DNA from: Bolinopsis microptera
Taxonomy: Eukaryota > Ctenophora > Tentaculata > Lobata > Bolinopsidae
DNA: 64,000 nt
Direction: 5' to 3'
NCBI RefSeq assembly: GCF_026151205.1
Contig: NC_087075.1
Location: forward strand, 11,578,303-11,642,302
Position 1 is the stretch's first letter. Each line of letters opens with the position of its first letter. Positions 39,329 to 51,929 of this stretch are shown here, one piece after another. The notes under the pieces are model-generated. The model ran no database searches. It was not told where the DNA came from and saw only the letters and a program-made list of their open reading frames with translations. The position numbers and the translations under genes are program-made.

Positions 39329-40740
39329 ACTAGAAAGCCCGTGGTAACAGGGATGAATCTAGTAGTTTTCTATTTCTTTGGCAGTCAGTTTTTATCGCGT
39401 CAAAAAATATCCGTCACAACTAAAGATACAGCCGATTTAAATGTTGCTTATACTAAACACAGCGTAATATCAACAAAACCGATCAAAATGACGTTAAAAC
39501 AATCATTACACGTGCACGTGCGTGTAACAATCCTCGTTACCATGATAACTACGCAAATTCCTATTTTTCATTTAATTTGCACGTGGGCGGTCGTACATTC
39601 TACAGACAGAAAGAATTCTCTGAATTATAAGTAAGACTAGAAAACCCGTGGTCACATGGAGGAAGGTAATAGTATTCTTTTGTATTCAGTTTTTATCGCA
39701 TCAAAAAATATCCGCCACAAGTCAAAACCGAAGATACGGTCGATTACAATGTAGCTCGCACTAAACACAACGTATAATTGCCATACCACAAAACCGATGA
39801 AAATGTCGCTCGCAAACGTGCGTGTAATAACCATCGTCACCATGGTTACTATGTAATCTTTTGCTTTTTACCTAATTTGCACGTGGGCGGTCGTACAGTA
39901 CATACAGACTAACATAATTCTTTGAATTATAAATAAGACTAGAAAGCCCGTGGTAACAGGGTCGAAGCTAGTAGTATTCTTTGAAAGAAAGTTTTAATCG
40001 CATCAAAAAATATCCATCCCAACCAAAGATACAGCCGATTTAAATATAAAACACTTTAAACACAACGTAATTATCACAAAACCGATCAAAATGACGTTAA
40101 AACAATCTTTGCACGTGCATGTGTGCATTAAAACACCATTGCTATCAGTGGCGTAACTTTGCCTGTTGGCGCCCCCCCGCTCAGTGACGAAAAGCGCCCC
40201 CCTAAAATTTTTTGTGTCCCTAAAAAAATAAAATTTTTTAAAAAAAAGTCGGGTACTTTTTTCTCGCCCCCCCCCTAAGGCTTCTTGCGCCCCCCTGAAG
40301 CAAAAAAGGGTACCCCAAATATTTTTTTCGCGTCGACCGAACGCATAATCGGACAGGGAAATACACAAACAAGACGTTTTTTCAGTGAAAGGGCCTAAAA
40401 TTCAGGAAAATTGCGCCCCCCTTATACGGCGCCCCCCCGCACAGCGGGGTCTGCGGGGCCCTAAGTTACGCCACTGGTTGCTATAGAACCTTTTGGTTGT
40501 TACCTAAATTCTTATTTTTCACCTAATTTGCACGTGGGCGGTCGTACATACATTCTACATCAGAAAGAATTCTTTGAATTATAGTAGAGACTAGAAAGCC
40601 CGTGGTAACAGGGACGAAGCTAGTAGTATTCTTTGAAAGAAAGTTTTAATCGCATCAAAAAATATCCATCCCAACCGAAGATACAGACGATTTAAATATA
40701 AAACACTTTAAACACAACGTAATTACCACAAAACCGATCA
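39329..40740 (+). repeat. ~305-bp tandem repeat, four or more copies
   Basis: Units start ACTAGAAARCCCGTGGTMAC at 39,329, 39,635, 39,937 and 40,589 and share TTTGCACGTGGGCGGTCGTA near the end. The third is split by the hAT-like element at 40,146-40,476. The fourth continues into the homopolymer-rich block. Confidence 0.9.
40146..40476. mobile_element. hAT-like MITE inserted in the third 305-bp unit
   Basis: Termini CAGTGGCGTAACTT and AAGTTACGCCACTG are inverted. The flanks ATTGCTAT and GTTGCTAT form an 8-bp duplication with one mismatch. The neighbouring 305-bp units give the target sequence. Inside are short C-rich inverted blocks around GCGCCCCCC; there is no transposase. Confidence 0.85.
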
Positions 40741-41122
40741 AAATGACGTTTTTTTTTTAAAAATTTTTAAAATTTAAAAAAAAATTTTCTTTGCACGTGC
40801 TTTTGGGGGTGCTTTTAAAAAAAACCCCGTTTTTTTTCGGGGAAACTTTTTGGTTGTTACCTAAATTTCCCTTTTTTTTTCATAATTTGCAGTGGGGGGG
40901 TTAAAAACTTCTACTCAAAAAGGAAAAAATTTTTTTTTTGAATTTTAGTGGGAAAATTTTTACATATTGGAAAAAAAAACAAAATGGGGCTTTTTCCCCT
41001 ATTAAGAAACAAATTTTGAAATTTTTCCCCCCCCTCCCCCTTTTTGAAATAAAACCGGTAAACCAAGAAAACCCCCCCGGGACAAAATTCGTAAATAAAT
41101 TCCCTCACCCCCCCCCCCCCCC

Positions 41123-41207
<85 letters not shown>

Positions 41208-41985
41208 TATTTGTTTTTCCCTTTCCCCTGGAAAAAATTTTTTTTCTTTACTTTTTTATTCTACCTGATCATGATGTTTGGAAATTTCGACCTTAAAATT
41301 TTTTAAAAATTTTCGAGCTCAAAACAAAAAGGGTTTTTCCCCTTTTTTTAAATTTGTAAGTTTTTGCCCCAAAAAATTTTTTTTTTTGGGTTTTTCTTAA
41401 ATTTTGAAAAAGGGTTTTTTTTCCCTTTCCCAAAGCTGGAAAAAAAAACCCATTTAAAAAAAATTTTTAAAAATTTAAAAAAGTTTCCAAAATTTTTTCC
41501 TTAATTTTCATGTTTTTTATTAGTACCCTCGTTTTTCGAAGTCCCCCCCCTCACTTCAATATACATCTTGGAGTCGGGGTTTCCCCCTTTGTAAGGAAAT
41601 TTGGGGGCAGGTCCTTCCCTCGGACCAAAAATTTTTTTAAGTAAAATTTTTAAGTTTTCTAACTTTTCCGGAAATTTTTTTTTCTCCACATTTTCATATC
41701 GCCTGATCTTTTACCCGGGAAAAAAAATTTTTTGGGAAACCCACCCCCTCGAGAAGTTTTTCCTGGAAATTAAAAAAAATTTCTGATTTATACCCCCCCC
41801 GGATACCTTCAAAAATTTAAAATTAAACCAAATTTCGGTTTATCCGTAAATTTTTTCCTTTTTTTAAGCATTTCCCGATCAGGGGGAAATTGAGTAGAAT
41901 TTGAAATTTAAAATTTGTAAAAATTGTTTTTTGTTCTAGGGGAATTTAAAAAAAAAAATATTTGTTTAACGAAAATTAAACGCCC

Positions 41986-42016
<31 letters not shown>

Positions 42017-45000
42017 GTAATAAACCGTAAGCATTTGGATTTTAAAAAACCCCCCCTTCCCCCTCGGCGGGTAATATGTGAACGACCTCAAGTCAAAGGC
42101 ATTGTTGGATATGTTTTTCTAAAATCATTCGTAGCAACTCCTTTAAATACATCTGCTTAGCTTCATTTTTGAAAAGGTATTGAGATTCCAGGTGTGGTTT
42201 TTAAAATTTTTTTAAAGGGCCCAAAAACACTCAAAGGCTCATTAGGGGGGTAAAAACCGTGGGTTTTGGGTCCCGAGGGTTAAAGGGCAGGGACCCCAAG
42301 TTTTTTTTTAATTGGGTTACCGATTGCTGGTTATTGGGGCCCAAAGATTTTTAAATAATTAAAAAAATTTTACATCATAGAGATGGGAAACCGTTATACC
42401 ACATTAAAGGAAAAGTTTTTTTTGGGGCATGCCCACTTCCAGCAACTATTCGGACAAACGAATTGGGGATGACAAAATGCAGAAAGTTTTTTTTTTGGGC
42501 GTCTTACCTTTTTATTTGGCACCCGGGGAAATCCATATTGGAGATACTCTGATTTTGATTGCATCTTTCCCAGAGAGATGCCTTTAAAAATAAACAAATT
42601 TTTGGCCCAATAATCCAGCAATCGCAGTCTTGTTTTATATATACTATCTTGCATTGCCCCGGGTTTGCTATTCCTTGCACCCAATCGTGGGTCCTGGGAA
42701 AAGCACTTTGCTATGTCGGGGGTTAAAAGGCAGTATTCATTTTCCCACGGGGAAATGTCCCCCCCATCAGTTCTCACTACAAGCAAGTTTTGATATAAAT
42801 ATCCTCCCCGATTTGAATTTGGGGCCAAACCAAAAAGAGTTTCTAAAATTTTGGAGCTTCTTTTGGGGTTATGGCATTATTTTCCAATACTCCCCCTCGC
42901 TGTAGAAAGGGAAAGGGAGGTTCACTTTGACTACCGAACTTAAAAACTTTTCATTTAGGGTTAAAAGTTGATCCCTGGAAAAAAAATTAACCGATGCGGG
43001 GGTTTTTTCTTTGGGAAATATTTTCCAAAAATAAATCATCGCACAAAACATTATAAAACTGAAGTACTGCTGAGGGCGGGGAAAAATCTGAAAGGGAGGG
43101 AGTTGGTTGGAAGTTTTCCATGGGGGAGCTCTCATGTGGCCCTCACTGGCCCCATCTACGCATCTCCACTTTCCCTTACGCTTTGAACATCTTCCCCACC
43201 CAACTGCATGAAAGCCCCCCGAGTTATTGCTTTTCCATTTCTTTAAATTTTTCTTTTTCTTCTTGATGTTTAATGTTGTGGCCAATTTTTTAATAAACGT
43301 TTTGATCAAAATTTTCCCGGGTTTTTTATTTTTCCAAAATTACCGGGTTTTGTTTCGTTCCAGTCTCGTTATGTGCTGGAAAACATACCCTCAGAACAGG
43401 AAAATCCCCAGATTTAATAGTTAAAAATTACTCAACTAATTAAAAAATTTTTCATAAAAACTTTTAGAATTTGGGACCAAGTCAAAACCCTGCCCCAAAT
43501 TTTTTCCCGGAAGGGTTTGCCCCCCCAAAGAAAAAAAAAAACCGATAAAAAAAACTTACCCCCAAAACCAGCCCTCATTTCCGGGAACCCCGGGACCTTT
43601 TGGGGGTTTTTTTAAATTGATTTTTACGTTTTTTTAAAATTTCAAAAATTTTAAATTCAGACAGTCTTTTCAAAAAATTTTATATTATAGAACACTTCTT
43701 TTTTTGATACTAAAAAAAATTGATGCTATATTTATAATCACCCCCTGTAGTTTAAAGACGTGGAGGAATCGCCCCTGAGGGAGGAGGCCCCATCTGCCCG
43801 CCCTCACTACAGAACATTGCGGTTTTTAAATTAAGTTTTATTCTGCCCTTTGTTAAAAAATTTTCAAAAAATCATAAAATTTAAAAATATTTTAAAAAAA
43901 CCGTTTTTCAAAAATCTTTTGAGGGAAAACATTGTTAAACCCCGGTCATGGATAGATAAAAAAAAAAAATTAAAAATTCCCCTGCAGAAAAAAAAACAGC
44001 AAGGGGAAATAATACTGATAAAGGAGGCCCCACTAAGAAACCTGGGTTTGAAACATGTTCTTACGTTGCAAAGGGAAAACTCAGGGGAAGTGAATAAAAC
44101 TTAAATTTCCCTTTCCCACCCCGGAAAAGCTAAACAAAGGGTTTTACTAAAAAATAAAGAATTTTAAATTCCCAAGGGGAAATTCGGTTAAAAATAAAAA
44201 TTTTGTTCCATTTACAAAAAAAGAAATTTAATAAAATTTTTTACCTTTCCCCAAAAATTGCAAAATAAAAAAAATTTTCCCCAACCCAAAACCAAAAACC
44301 CAACCCCCCTAATTATTCCCTTAAAAAAACAATCCCCTTTTTTAATTTTTATAATTTAAAACCCCCCAAAAATCTTTTTAAAAACCTTTTTAAAAACCCA
44401 AAAAAAAAAAAAAACTTAAAAAAATTTCAAAAAATTTATTTAAATTCCCCCAAAAAACAAAAACAATTAAAAAATCCAAATAAAAATTTAAAAAAAAAAA
44501 TTTATTTTTTAAAATTTTTTATAATTTTTCTTTTAAGTTTTTTTTTTGGATTATTTCTAGATTTTTTTTGTCCCCACATATTGTATGGAAAAAAAAAAAA
44601 ATTTCCACCCTCCCTTTTTAAAACCCCAAAAAAAACCCCCATAATTAAAAGTAAAAAACTAAATTACCAACATTTTAACCCCCAAAAAATTTTTAAAAAA
44701 AAAAAATTTAAAAAAATTAAAATTTTTTTTGGAAAAATTTTGAAAAATTTAAATTTTGGGTTTTAACATAATAAAATTTTTCCCAAAAATTTTAAAAAAA
44801 ACTTTTTTCCACCTTTCCACTCCCGATACCCCCCCCATAAAAAAAAAGGTTTTTAAATCCCCCTAAAAATTTTACCTCATTTCGTATTTTTAAAGATAAG
44901 GTGGGTTCCCTGACTAATGTTTTTCTATATTCCCCAAAACCCAAATCCCCCCCCTAAAAATTAAAAAAACCCCAAAGGCGGGGTTAAAAAAATTTCCATC

Positions 45001-48000
45001 ACATTTTTTTAAATTTTTAAGACCTTATATTTCCCAATTTTTGGGGCCCCCATTGGGCCCATTATACGGGTATTTAATTTTTCCCAAATATATTCCCCCA
45101 CCACAAAAAGGCCCCGTTTTTTTTAAAAATCACTTTTCGTTCAGGGTGGAAAATTAATAATAACCTTTTAATCTCCTGGGCGAGCGTTTTTTGTCCCCCA
45201 GGTTTTCTAATTTATTAATACACGTTTAATTTTTTTAAAAAATTTTTTGTCCCATTTTTTTAATTTTTAAAAAAACGATAAAGTTGGCCCAAAATAAAAA
45301 AAACTATTTTTCCCCTATTTTTTTTAAATAGAATATTAACCCCCCGGGGAAATAGATTTTTATTGTTTCCAAATCTTCTCGGCCTCCTTTTCCAACTAAA
45401 AAACCCCATTCGACACAAATGGTTTAATGAATCCATTTTTTTTAAAAAATTAGTACATCCAAACCCTCCCAACCACCCTCCCCGGTTTTGGGGTTTTTTT
45501 TAAAAAGGGGCCGTGTTTTAATTTGAGAGTTTTTGCTTTATTGGAATTTAAAAAATCCCAAACTTTTAAAAATTTCAAAATTTTTAAAACAATGTTTTTA
45601 ACCAACCCCATTAAAATTTTTAAAAAAACCTATAATTGTTTTTTAAATTTTCCCCTATTTTTTTTTTTAGGCCTTTTTATGAAATTAAAATTTTTTTAAA
45701 ATAGAGGGCAAACAAATTAAAAAATTAACAATTTTTAAAGATTTTGTATCTGTTTCTTTAACAAAATAGGGGTTTTTATTACATTTTTTTAAGGACAAAC
45801 CCCTTAAATTTCCCCCCCCCAAATCAACAAAATTTAAAAAGGGTTAAAAGGGGTATTAAAAGGGGGGCCTATTTTTGGTGTTTAAAACTCCCAAACCCAC
45901 TTATTGAAATAAACCCTTTCCCCCTTCATTCCCCTTCCAATTTAAGAATAATTTAATTTTTAAAGGAAATAATTGAAAGGCCCAACAAAATTCCCAAAAC
46001 CCCCATTTCTTTTAAACCGAAAATCCCTTTATCAAATCTTAAAAATGACTCCTTTGAAAAAAAGGGAGGGGAATATTTTTCTTTTTGCCCCAATTCCCCC
46101 CGAAACCTTGGTTATTTTAACAACTTTCCCAAAAAAAAGGAATTTTTTAAATTTTGGGCATAGGGTTGGGTTTATAATTTTTAAAGGGCCCAAAGTTATG
46201 GGGGGTTTTGGTAAAATTTTGGAAAAAACCCTTCCCCCCTGAAAAATTAAATTCCCCATAGGGTTTGGTTTAAAAGGTGGGAAAGGGAAAGGGGGGGGAA
46301 TTTTGGCAAAAATTTTAAACTTTTTTTTGGGGGAATTTTTAGGTGAAAATTTTTTAAGGAAAATGTTTTAAAATTTAAAAAAATTTTAAGGGTTTTCCCC
46401 GCGCTTTACTTTCGGAAACCAATTTATAATTTTGTAGGCATTTTGTTATTTGTTTTTGGGTCCCCCAAAGGGTTTTTTTAATTGATGTGAAATTTTTTTG
46501 CCTTTGTTAAGGGTTTTGGGCCCCGGGCGCGCCGCTATTTCTTTAAAATTGTCGGGCAATATTTGCGAAAAAAAGCGGCGGCGCTATTCGAAGTTTAAAA
46601 AAGGGGTAACACCCGTAAAAAATTCTTTCCGAATAATTCCCATATTTTTTCCAAAAGCTTTTTTTATTGTTTTTCCTCAAAAGCTCCACCCACTAATCGT
46701 TTCCCCCAAATTTTTTAAGAAAATTTTGGGGAAAAAGGCCTTTGGGTGCGAAATTAATTTAAATCGGTGTCTTTTTGGACGTGTTTCCAAATTCACCCCC
46801 CATGCCCAAAAGGGTTAGGGTAAAATGTTCCCCTGGAGAGTTTGGGAAAAAAAACCTTTTTGGTGGGGGACGGTAGTAAAATTGAATTCGAGTGTTTAGG
46901 GTGGGTTGGGGTTTTGGGGTTTTTTGGTAAGGGTTATGGAAAGCTTGGGGTTTTTTGGTTGGGTTTTGGGTTTGGGGATTGGATTTATGAAAAACCCGTT
47001 CGGTTTTGTAGGGGTTGCAAAACCAAAAAAACCAAAGTAAAGTGCCTTTTTTGGGGCGAGCGAATTATTTAAGACCCCTAAAAAGTTGATTCTATTAATG
47101 TGCAATATTTTTTTTTTCTACATGGTTATTTTTGTTGGGTTTAAATTGCTTAACCGGGTTCGTTGAAGTAGCGCGCGACGTTGAAAAACAAGGGGGCACG
47201 CAGTCCGCATAGCCCACGGGTTGTAAAAATTGGTTGAAAATGTTTTGGATTTTTTAAATTTTCCCAAGGTTACTTGTTAAAAAATAACATTAGAAAAAAT
47301 TTAAAAAAATTTTAAAATTACAAAAAGGGGGGTGGGGCCCTTTTAGAATTTAAAGGGAAAATCATATTTTAATTTGTTTTTTGTAAATGCGCCATTTTGT
47401 TCTTTTAAAAATAATACTTTTTTTTTCTTTTACTAAAAGTCGTTTTTTGTACCCAAGGTTTCATATTGGGTTTCATTGAAAAAATATTCAGTAAAACCCC
47501 GGAAATTTGGGTGGGGGAAAGCAAAAATTTTTAAAAAAATTTCCCTTCCCCTAAAGGGTAGAAATTTTCAAGATTTTCTTTTCATAAAAAATTTCTGGGG
47601 TTATTTAGTTTTTCATTTACTTTGCGGGACTTGTGCCCACTCACAGGGGTTTTCCACTGTTTGGTTTCACTAAAAAAAATTTAGAAAAAAAGTGTTTTTT
47701 CCCGGTCAAGGATACAGCAAAAATGGTTCTTTTTTAAAAAACCTTTTTCAAGAAGTGCCCCCTTTTTAAATTTTGATGGGTTTCCGTTAATTAAGTTTTT
47801 TTCGGTTTTTTAAGAAATGGCAGCGATTTTTAAAAAAATGTTGCAATTGGGAGAGGCAACCAAAAAAAATTGGTCCCGGGGTTTTAGCATTATTTAGAGA
47901 GGGGGGTCGTTTTAACAGTTTTTTGAAAAAGGGGGACGAGAGCCCCAAATTGCGACAACCCCGGGTTATTGAAGATTTTGATTTAAATATTTAGGCCCTT

Positions 48001-48400
48001 TTTGGGTAGAGAATACTTTCTTGTTTTTTTGGGCAGCTTTAATATTGGTTTAAAAGTTAAGAATTGTCTTGAAAGGGCATGTAAATTTGGCCCCTGTCCC
48101 AATTTTCCAGATTAAAGTTTTAATTATATTTGATATATTTTTAAATTTTAAAAGGGCCCGGGGTTTTTTTATTAAAAAAGAAATGTGGCGTTGGACTTGA
48201 GACCCTAATTTTATAATCATATTTAAAAAAATTAGAAAAAATAATAATAATTTAAATTAAAAGTTATAGTGGCCCCAAAAAATAAAAATGCACAAGGGGG
48301 TGCCACCCAAACAGTCAGGGGTAAAAAGAAAACCCGAAAAGAATCCCCCTTTAGGTTTTAAAAAATAGAAAAATTTAAAGATTGGGTTTCACTAAATTAC
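40741..48400. other. Homopolymer-expanded, low-quality sequence block
   Basis: Runs of A, T, C and G of 4-10 bases dominate, including a nearly 100-base C run at about 41,111-41,207 and a C run near 41,991-42,016. At 40,741-40,900 it resembles the 305-bp unit with each short run lengthened or replaced. At about 47,600-47,800 it resembles 53,240-53,420 in the same way. I treat the block as corrupted consensus. Reading frames inside (for example 42,394-42,828 minus and 46,498-46,818 plus) are not called. Confidence 0.8.
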
Positions 48401-48489
48401 AGGTTAAGGGTATGCACCTTAACAGTAGAAACGTTGACAAAATAGTAATTAATTAATATCAAAAGCACGTTTAAAAGAAACGTTTTCAG

Positions 48490-49059
48490 ATACACTTTAA
48501 AAGATTCCAGTGACATGCAATTCTTAATTTAAAGAGGCAACTCATTCCCATAATTTAGGGCCAACTTTCTGAAACGATCTTTCTCCATACTCGTGAATAT
48601 ACTCTAGGTTCAGTCAAATAGATAAGATGATTATAATTGGCACATTTAAACATATCACTTAAATAATCTGGTCCCATACCCATTAAGACATTTATAGACA
48701 AAAAGCAATAACTTATATTGAATTCTGTAACTAATAGGCAGCCAATGAAGGTCTTTCAGAGTGTCTCCTAGATGATCATATTTAAATAGTCCTACTATAG
48801 CTTTAGCAGCTGCATTCTGAAACGAGTTGGAGTTGGTGGATGAGGTTGTCACTAATTTTATAATAAGAGCATTGCCGTAGTCCAAATTGCAGACAATGAT
48901 GCTGTATAATATAAGCTTGAGCTGAGCTTTACTAAAGAGATATTTTCTCCTTATTACATTCCTAAGGAGTCTGAAACAATTGCTTTTTGAGGGACTGATT
49001 TGAGGCTCAAAAGTAAGATGATGGTCAATTGAACTCAAGGTTCTTTGTTTTGCTGACAT
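48490..49059 (-). pseudogene. C-terminal remnant of a LINE ORF2
   Basis: The minus-strand frame 48,655-49,059 contains LHWLPISYRIQYKLLLFVYK, the thumb/C-terminal signature of CR1/L2/Jockey-type ORF2 proteins. It is preceded by QLKLILYSIIVCNLDYGNAL. Beyond the stop, another frame gives ERSFQKVGPKLW, the usual closing motif. Endonuclease and RT catalytic motifs are absent. It is a 5'-truncated, frameshifted copy of a LINE family different from the one at 53.7 kb. Confidence 0.82.
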
Positions 49060-50319
49060 AATATAATAATATTGTACATAATATGATATATTAACGGCAC
49101 AAGAGTCATGGATCGGGAAAAATTTAAGACAATCTCAAAAAGCGTCGACATTTTTTGAGTGCAATGAAAATCTTGTTTTTGTACATATTATTACTACAAT
49201 ATTATGATGAAAGATACAGGGTGGACCAAAAGTCAGTACCCATACGTTGGCCTTAATAGCTCAGTCACTGAGTGCCCAATTGAAATAATTCTTTCTGGTA
49301 TGACTTACTACCACCACTGGTTCGAGGAATTGTCAAATCGAAACATATTCTTGTCATTTTTTTTCAAATGAAGGTTCATTTTCGCATTTAGTTGATAGTA
49401 TGGATAGTCGGATCGAGCCAAATTTTATTGTGTGGTGTTTGGCCATTTAAATTATGTTTGTCCTGAAAAAATGAGAATTATGCTTCTCTAGATGAGCGAG
49501 ATATGACGCATAACAAGTTTGTTCATTCGCTGTGATCAGGTGATTGGGTTGAGGCTAGATCCGCATTATGGGAGTCGTACAGAGAGCCCAATTACGGTGT
49601 CGTAATTGGGTAATCATAGAGTACTCAATCAATTTTGCTAACGAGATTTAAAACAAATTGCTTGATAACTTCGTCATTTTAAATCCGTTTCGCACCATCT
49701 TTTCAGATTGTATTCCGATTTAAATGACCTATTGTAATATGTTACAACGGAGTCTCTAACATGTTCACAAACACCAGTATTATATGCAATTCAATGTTGA
49801 TTGGGTGTGGCCCCCACAAATCGAATTTTAGAATTTTGGTGACGGAATCCTCGAACAAGTAGGTACAGTATACCATCTGCAAAGCAACAACTCTCAAATA
49901 TAAAACACGGCGGTGGTATAAGGAATACAAACCTTATCGTCTTTTTTGATGATGTCAGAATTCGACTTATGATCTGAGATAATCAATAATTATATTTATA
50001 TAACATTTTGAAAGTAAAACAATTAAATTTCGATCATTCTCGTAACACATAATTTGTGCTAATTTGTCCACAGTATTAAATATACTAGTATAAAGTTTAA
50101 AATAGGTCACAATACTGTCAACATCATTGAATATTTTGAATCATGCAGATAAAATAATATAGCGATTGGCTCGCATACCAAATATTTTGCATTCAAAATG
50201 TTCTGTACAAGAGTAAAATACAAGAAAATTACGTTCAATTTTCAAGTATTTGAACTAAACTACTAAATGAACTATATCTAGCTAATAGCTATACTAATTC
50301 TGTTCTAAAATCGAACTTT
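49060..50319. other. Gene-less stretch with a mariner-like end
   Basis: At 49,216 CAGGGTGGACCAAAAGTC preceded by TA resembles the terminus of mariner-type elements; the opposite end was not found. The remainder is AT-rich, with no gene. Confidence 0.45.
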
Positions 50320-51929
50320 TTATCTTTTAGAAACGACGTAATCAGATATGTCATATGCAACACTGTGATGTTCAAGTACCCAGTTAGTTACATCTGGTAA
50401 CCAATCCTCCCACCACTTAACCTGTCCTGCTACTTGAACAATATTATGAGAAGCTGTGTTACCTGAAGATATCCAATACCTGTACATGTCACAAGTACCA
50501 GACACAACATCATGAAGATGTAGGTCCCTGTACCCTCGTAGTCTTCACTGTTAGTATACAGTTCTACTATGTAAATTGTAACTACTTTCGTCTTGTCTAC
50601 TGTATCTTAATATAAAACCGCATTTACCACCTTCTGTACACTCCACTGTGCTGGGATGTCAGAATGTATAGAGACACTTGTACACAGAACCTACTGGTAC
50701 ACTCTTATCTCCTTTCATAGCATGTTTCACAGTACTGACTTATCTTTTTCCTGATAATGGTGACACATTGATATACTTATCACATTTAATGAGTATGTTC
50801 TCATGGTGGGTTGAGAGATTGTCATTGTTTGTTATCTCATTCAAAATTGCGATAAGTTCAATTTTTGTTCTTTTGGAGAATACTTTAAAGCATTGATCAA
50901 CACTTCCACAAATTCTTTCGATACTTTCTGCAGTTTTTTCTCCTTACAAAATTTCTCTAACTGTTAGTCATGAATTCTTGTGTCTCCTGATCTGTACTGG
51001 GTGTTTTGAAGTAGTAGCAAACACAAACAGCAGTTCAACAACTATAAACACAGACGTCACCTTGTTACCAGAACTGCGTCTGTGATATCTTGTTACAACT
51101 GTTCAGTCTATATATTTCTTGTTATCATACACCTCAGTAGACAGTAGTGCTCAACCTCCTATCTTCACTACGGGAACTGAGCAAGGAAGTTGTTTCCGTT
51201 GAGAGACGGAACATTTTAACCTCATATCATCTACCGACATGTCTGGTAGGGTTTGCATTCTTTCACAAGATAAAGTTCCTTGTTTTTTTTTCGAAACTCA
51301 GGGCTAGATGCATCTGCTGGAGAAGATACTTCAAATTATCGTCCAGTTTCATCTTTCCTTCCAAGTTCACTAGAATAGTACGGAGGAACGGCTCAGTATT
51401 ACTCCCTCCGAGAACTATCATATAGTCTATTTGAACGGTATCCTGTTCATCCAAACCTGTCATATACTCCAACACAAAATACGCGTTATCTTCGCATGTT
51501 AGTTCCCACAATAAAACGTTTATCATATCTTTATTATCCATTTCCCCGAGAATGGAAATGCATTCTTCAAACACAAACCGTTTCTCTTCATCCGTGCTTG
51601 CACATTCCACCTTCTCTTTAACCACTGTTTACACTCTTCCTTCATCCAATCTATTACAAATACTTCGGCAAGTTTATATTTAGCTCCCTAAAGTTTCCGT
51701 TAACTACATTCCCCAGCTCCCTATCATCCAACAGAGTTATAAACAGCGTTACATTTTCTGCCAAGAAATCATCAAACTGAAGTTCCACTTGGTGCATCTC
51801 CTTTATTAGATAGCGAAACGTTGCACTATCACCAATAAGTAACTGCTTGGAAACATTCAGGGGATCTTCATCCTTTGCAGTATCAGGGGAATTGTTTCTT
51901 CCATAACTAGAAGTGGGAGTAATATACAT
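50320..51929 (-). pseudogene. Degenerate relative of the nested BTB gene
   Basis: Three minus-strand frames align in order with the BTB protein encoded at 17,998-19,524. 51,654-51,929 gives QLLIGDSATFRYLIKEM and GNFREL. After a one-frame shift near 51,660, VIDWMKEECKQWLKEK matches ISWLIAQCREWLVKK; 51,263-51,625 then covers the BACK-like part and the LKYLLQQ helix. 50,320-50,505 gives the C-terminal MYRYWISSG and WVLEHHSVAYDISDYVV. At least three frame changes and a decayed middle argue for a pseudogene rather than a spliced gene. Confidence 0.78.

Noticed and set aside
40938-41306. Proline-rich frame with a long poly-Pro run
   Set aside because: Translation of a poly-C run inside the corrupted homopolymer block.
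42394-43309. Two minus-strand frames of ~145 residues in the homopolymer block
   Set aside because: No recognisable motif, and run lengths here cannot be trusted, so any frame is unreliable.
49216-49260. Complete mariner element starting CAGGGTGGACC
   Set aside because: Only one terminus could be found and there is no transposase frame, so only a possible end is noted.
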